This document shows, in pieces, positions 5,668 through 6,120 of a stretch of 6,120 nt of DNA. The notes below the pieces were generated by a model, which saw only the letters and a list, made by a program, of their open reading frames with translations, was not told the origin of the DNA and did no database searches. Position numbers and translations under genes: made by a program. Positions within the stretch are counted from its first letter, which is position 1; each line of letters opens with the position of its first letter. Source of the stretch: Phycisphaerales bacterium (GTDB lineage Bacteria > Planctomycetota > Phycisphaerae > Phycisphaerales > UBA1924); NCBI GenBank assembly GCA_030680655.1, contig JAUXUZ010000463.1, positions 1-6,120 of the forward strand. The letters are read 5' to 3'.

Positions 5668-6120
5668 ATGAACAAGGGAATTGCACGGTTCTTCGCTCCG
5701 CTTGCGGTTGTCGCAAGCCTCACCGGGGCCTCGTACGCGGGCGACGGCAACCCGCCGCCGAATGACCACCCGCCCGGTCACCCGAGTGTCACGCCCGCGA
5801 TGATCGTCCACCGCGCCGTCACCGAGTCGCGCTCGATCGCCGATGCATCGTGCGCGGCCATGAACGCCGCCGCTTCCGAGGGCGCGCAGCGCATCATCGC
5901 CCTTCGTCGGCACAACGCGCCGGTGACGATGATCGCGGCAGCGCGTGAAGCAGCGATCGGGCGGATCAACCACCTCGCCGCCGCGGCGGCAGGCCGCCTC
6001 GGCCAGCTGCGCACGTCAGCGCTTGCGCGGCTCGCACAGACCGACGGCGCGACCCCGGCCCACCGCGGCGCTATCAACAGCGCGGTTGAGGCGGCGCTCC
6101 ACCGCGTCAACACCTGCCGC
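5668..6120 (+). CDS. Secreted alanine-rich protein of unknown function, cut by window edge
   Basis: I do not recognise a family. The first 151 residues are present with no stop. An N-terminal signal peptide is clear: MNKGIARFF gives the positive n-region, PLAVVASLTGA the hydrophobic core, and SYA|GD at 22-26 a standard signal peptidase I site. Next is a Pro/His/Asn-rich linker (26-43). From residue 44 the chain is rich in Ala and Arg and looks helical, with hydrophobic residues spaced as in amphipathic helices. Only two cysteines, C62 and C150, appear in the mature part. AAGGAGA (5654-5660) is 7 nt before the ATG, the strongest ribosome binding site in the window, suggesting good expression. 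The gene follows the thioesterase after 95 nt on the same strand; co-transcription is possible, but no functional link is evident. Confidence 0.8.
   Translation, partial: MNKGIARFFAPLAVVASLTGASYAGDGNPPPNDHPPGHPSVTPAMIVHRAVTESRSIADASCAAMNAAASEGAQRIIALRRHNAPVTMIAAAREAAIGRINHLAAAAAGRLGQLRTSALARLAQTDGATPAHRGAINSAVEAALHRVNTCR

Overview
This is a high-GC bacterial window (roughly two thirds G+C by eye) holding ordinary chromosomal housekeeping and regulatory genes. I see no phage genes, insertion sequences or CRISPR repeats. The gene content, the divergent PrkA-type protein, the alanine-rich secreted protein and the GC content suggest a Planctomycetota (Phycisphaerae-like) genome. That placement is inference from general resemblance only.

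Layout from left to right. (1) Positions 1-576, minus strand: the first 192 residues of an ATP-dependent phosphoenolpyruvate carboxykinase (pckA), cut by the window edge. (2) 577-857: a divergent promoter region with a candidate pckA promoter on the minus strand and a good candidate tRNA promoter on the plus strand, followed by an 8-bp hairpin at the predicted 5' end of the tRNA transcript. (3) 858-932: tRNA-His (GTG) with the diagnostic extra G-1:C73 pair and no encoded CCA. (4) 933-1267: no intact gene, but a minus-strand remnant of the C-terminal part of a response-regulator receiver domain. (5) 1268-1966, minus: trmB, the tRNA m7G46 methyltransferase. (6) 1967-2242: a divergent intergenic region containing the prkA leader, with a nested hairpin ending just before the Shine-Dalgarno. 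(7) 2243-4414, plus: a 723-residue PrkA-family AAA+ serine kinase-like protein, the largest gene here. (8) 4424-4951, minus: a GNAT acetyltransferase convergent with prkA, the stop codons being only 9 nt apart. (9) 5042-5572, plus: a hotdog-fold (4HBT/YbgC-like) acyl-CoA thioesterase. (10) 5668-6120, plus: the start of a secreted alanine-rich protein of unknown function, cut by the right edge.

Most neighbours alternate in strand, so nearly every gene is probably its own transcription unit; only the thioesterase and the secreted protein could be co-transcribed. I find no convincing multi-gene novel system. The points most worth a second look are the receiver-domain remnant, the structured prkA leader together with the absence of PrkA's usual partner genes, the possible leaderless start of the thioesterase, and the uncharacterised secreted protein.
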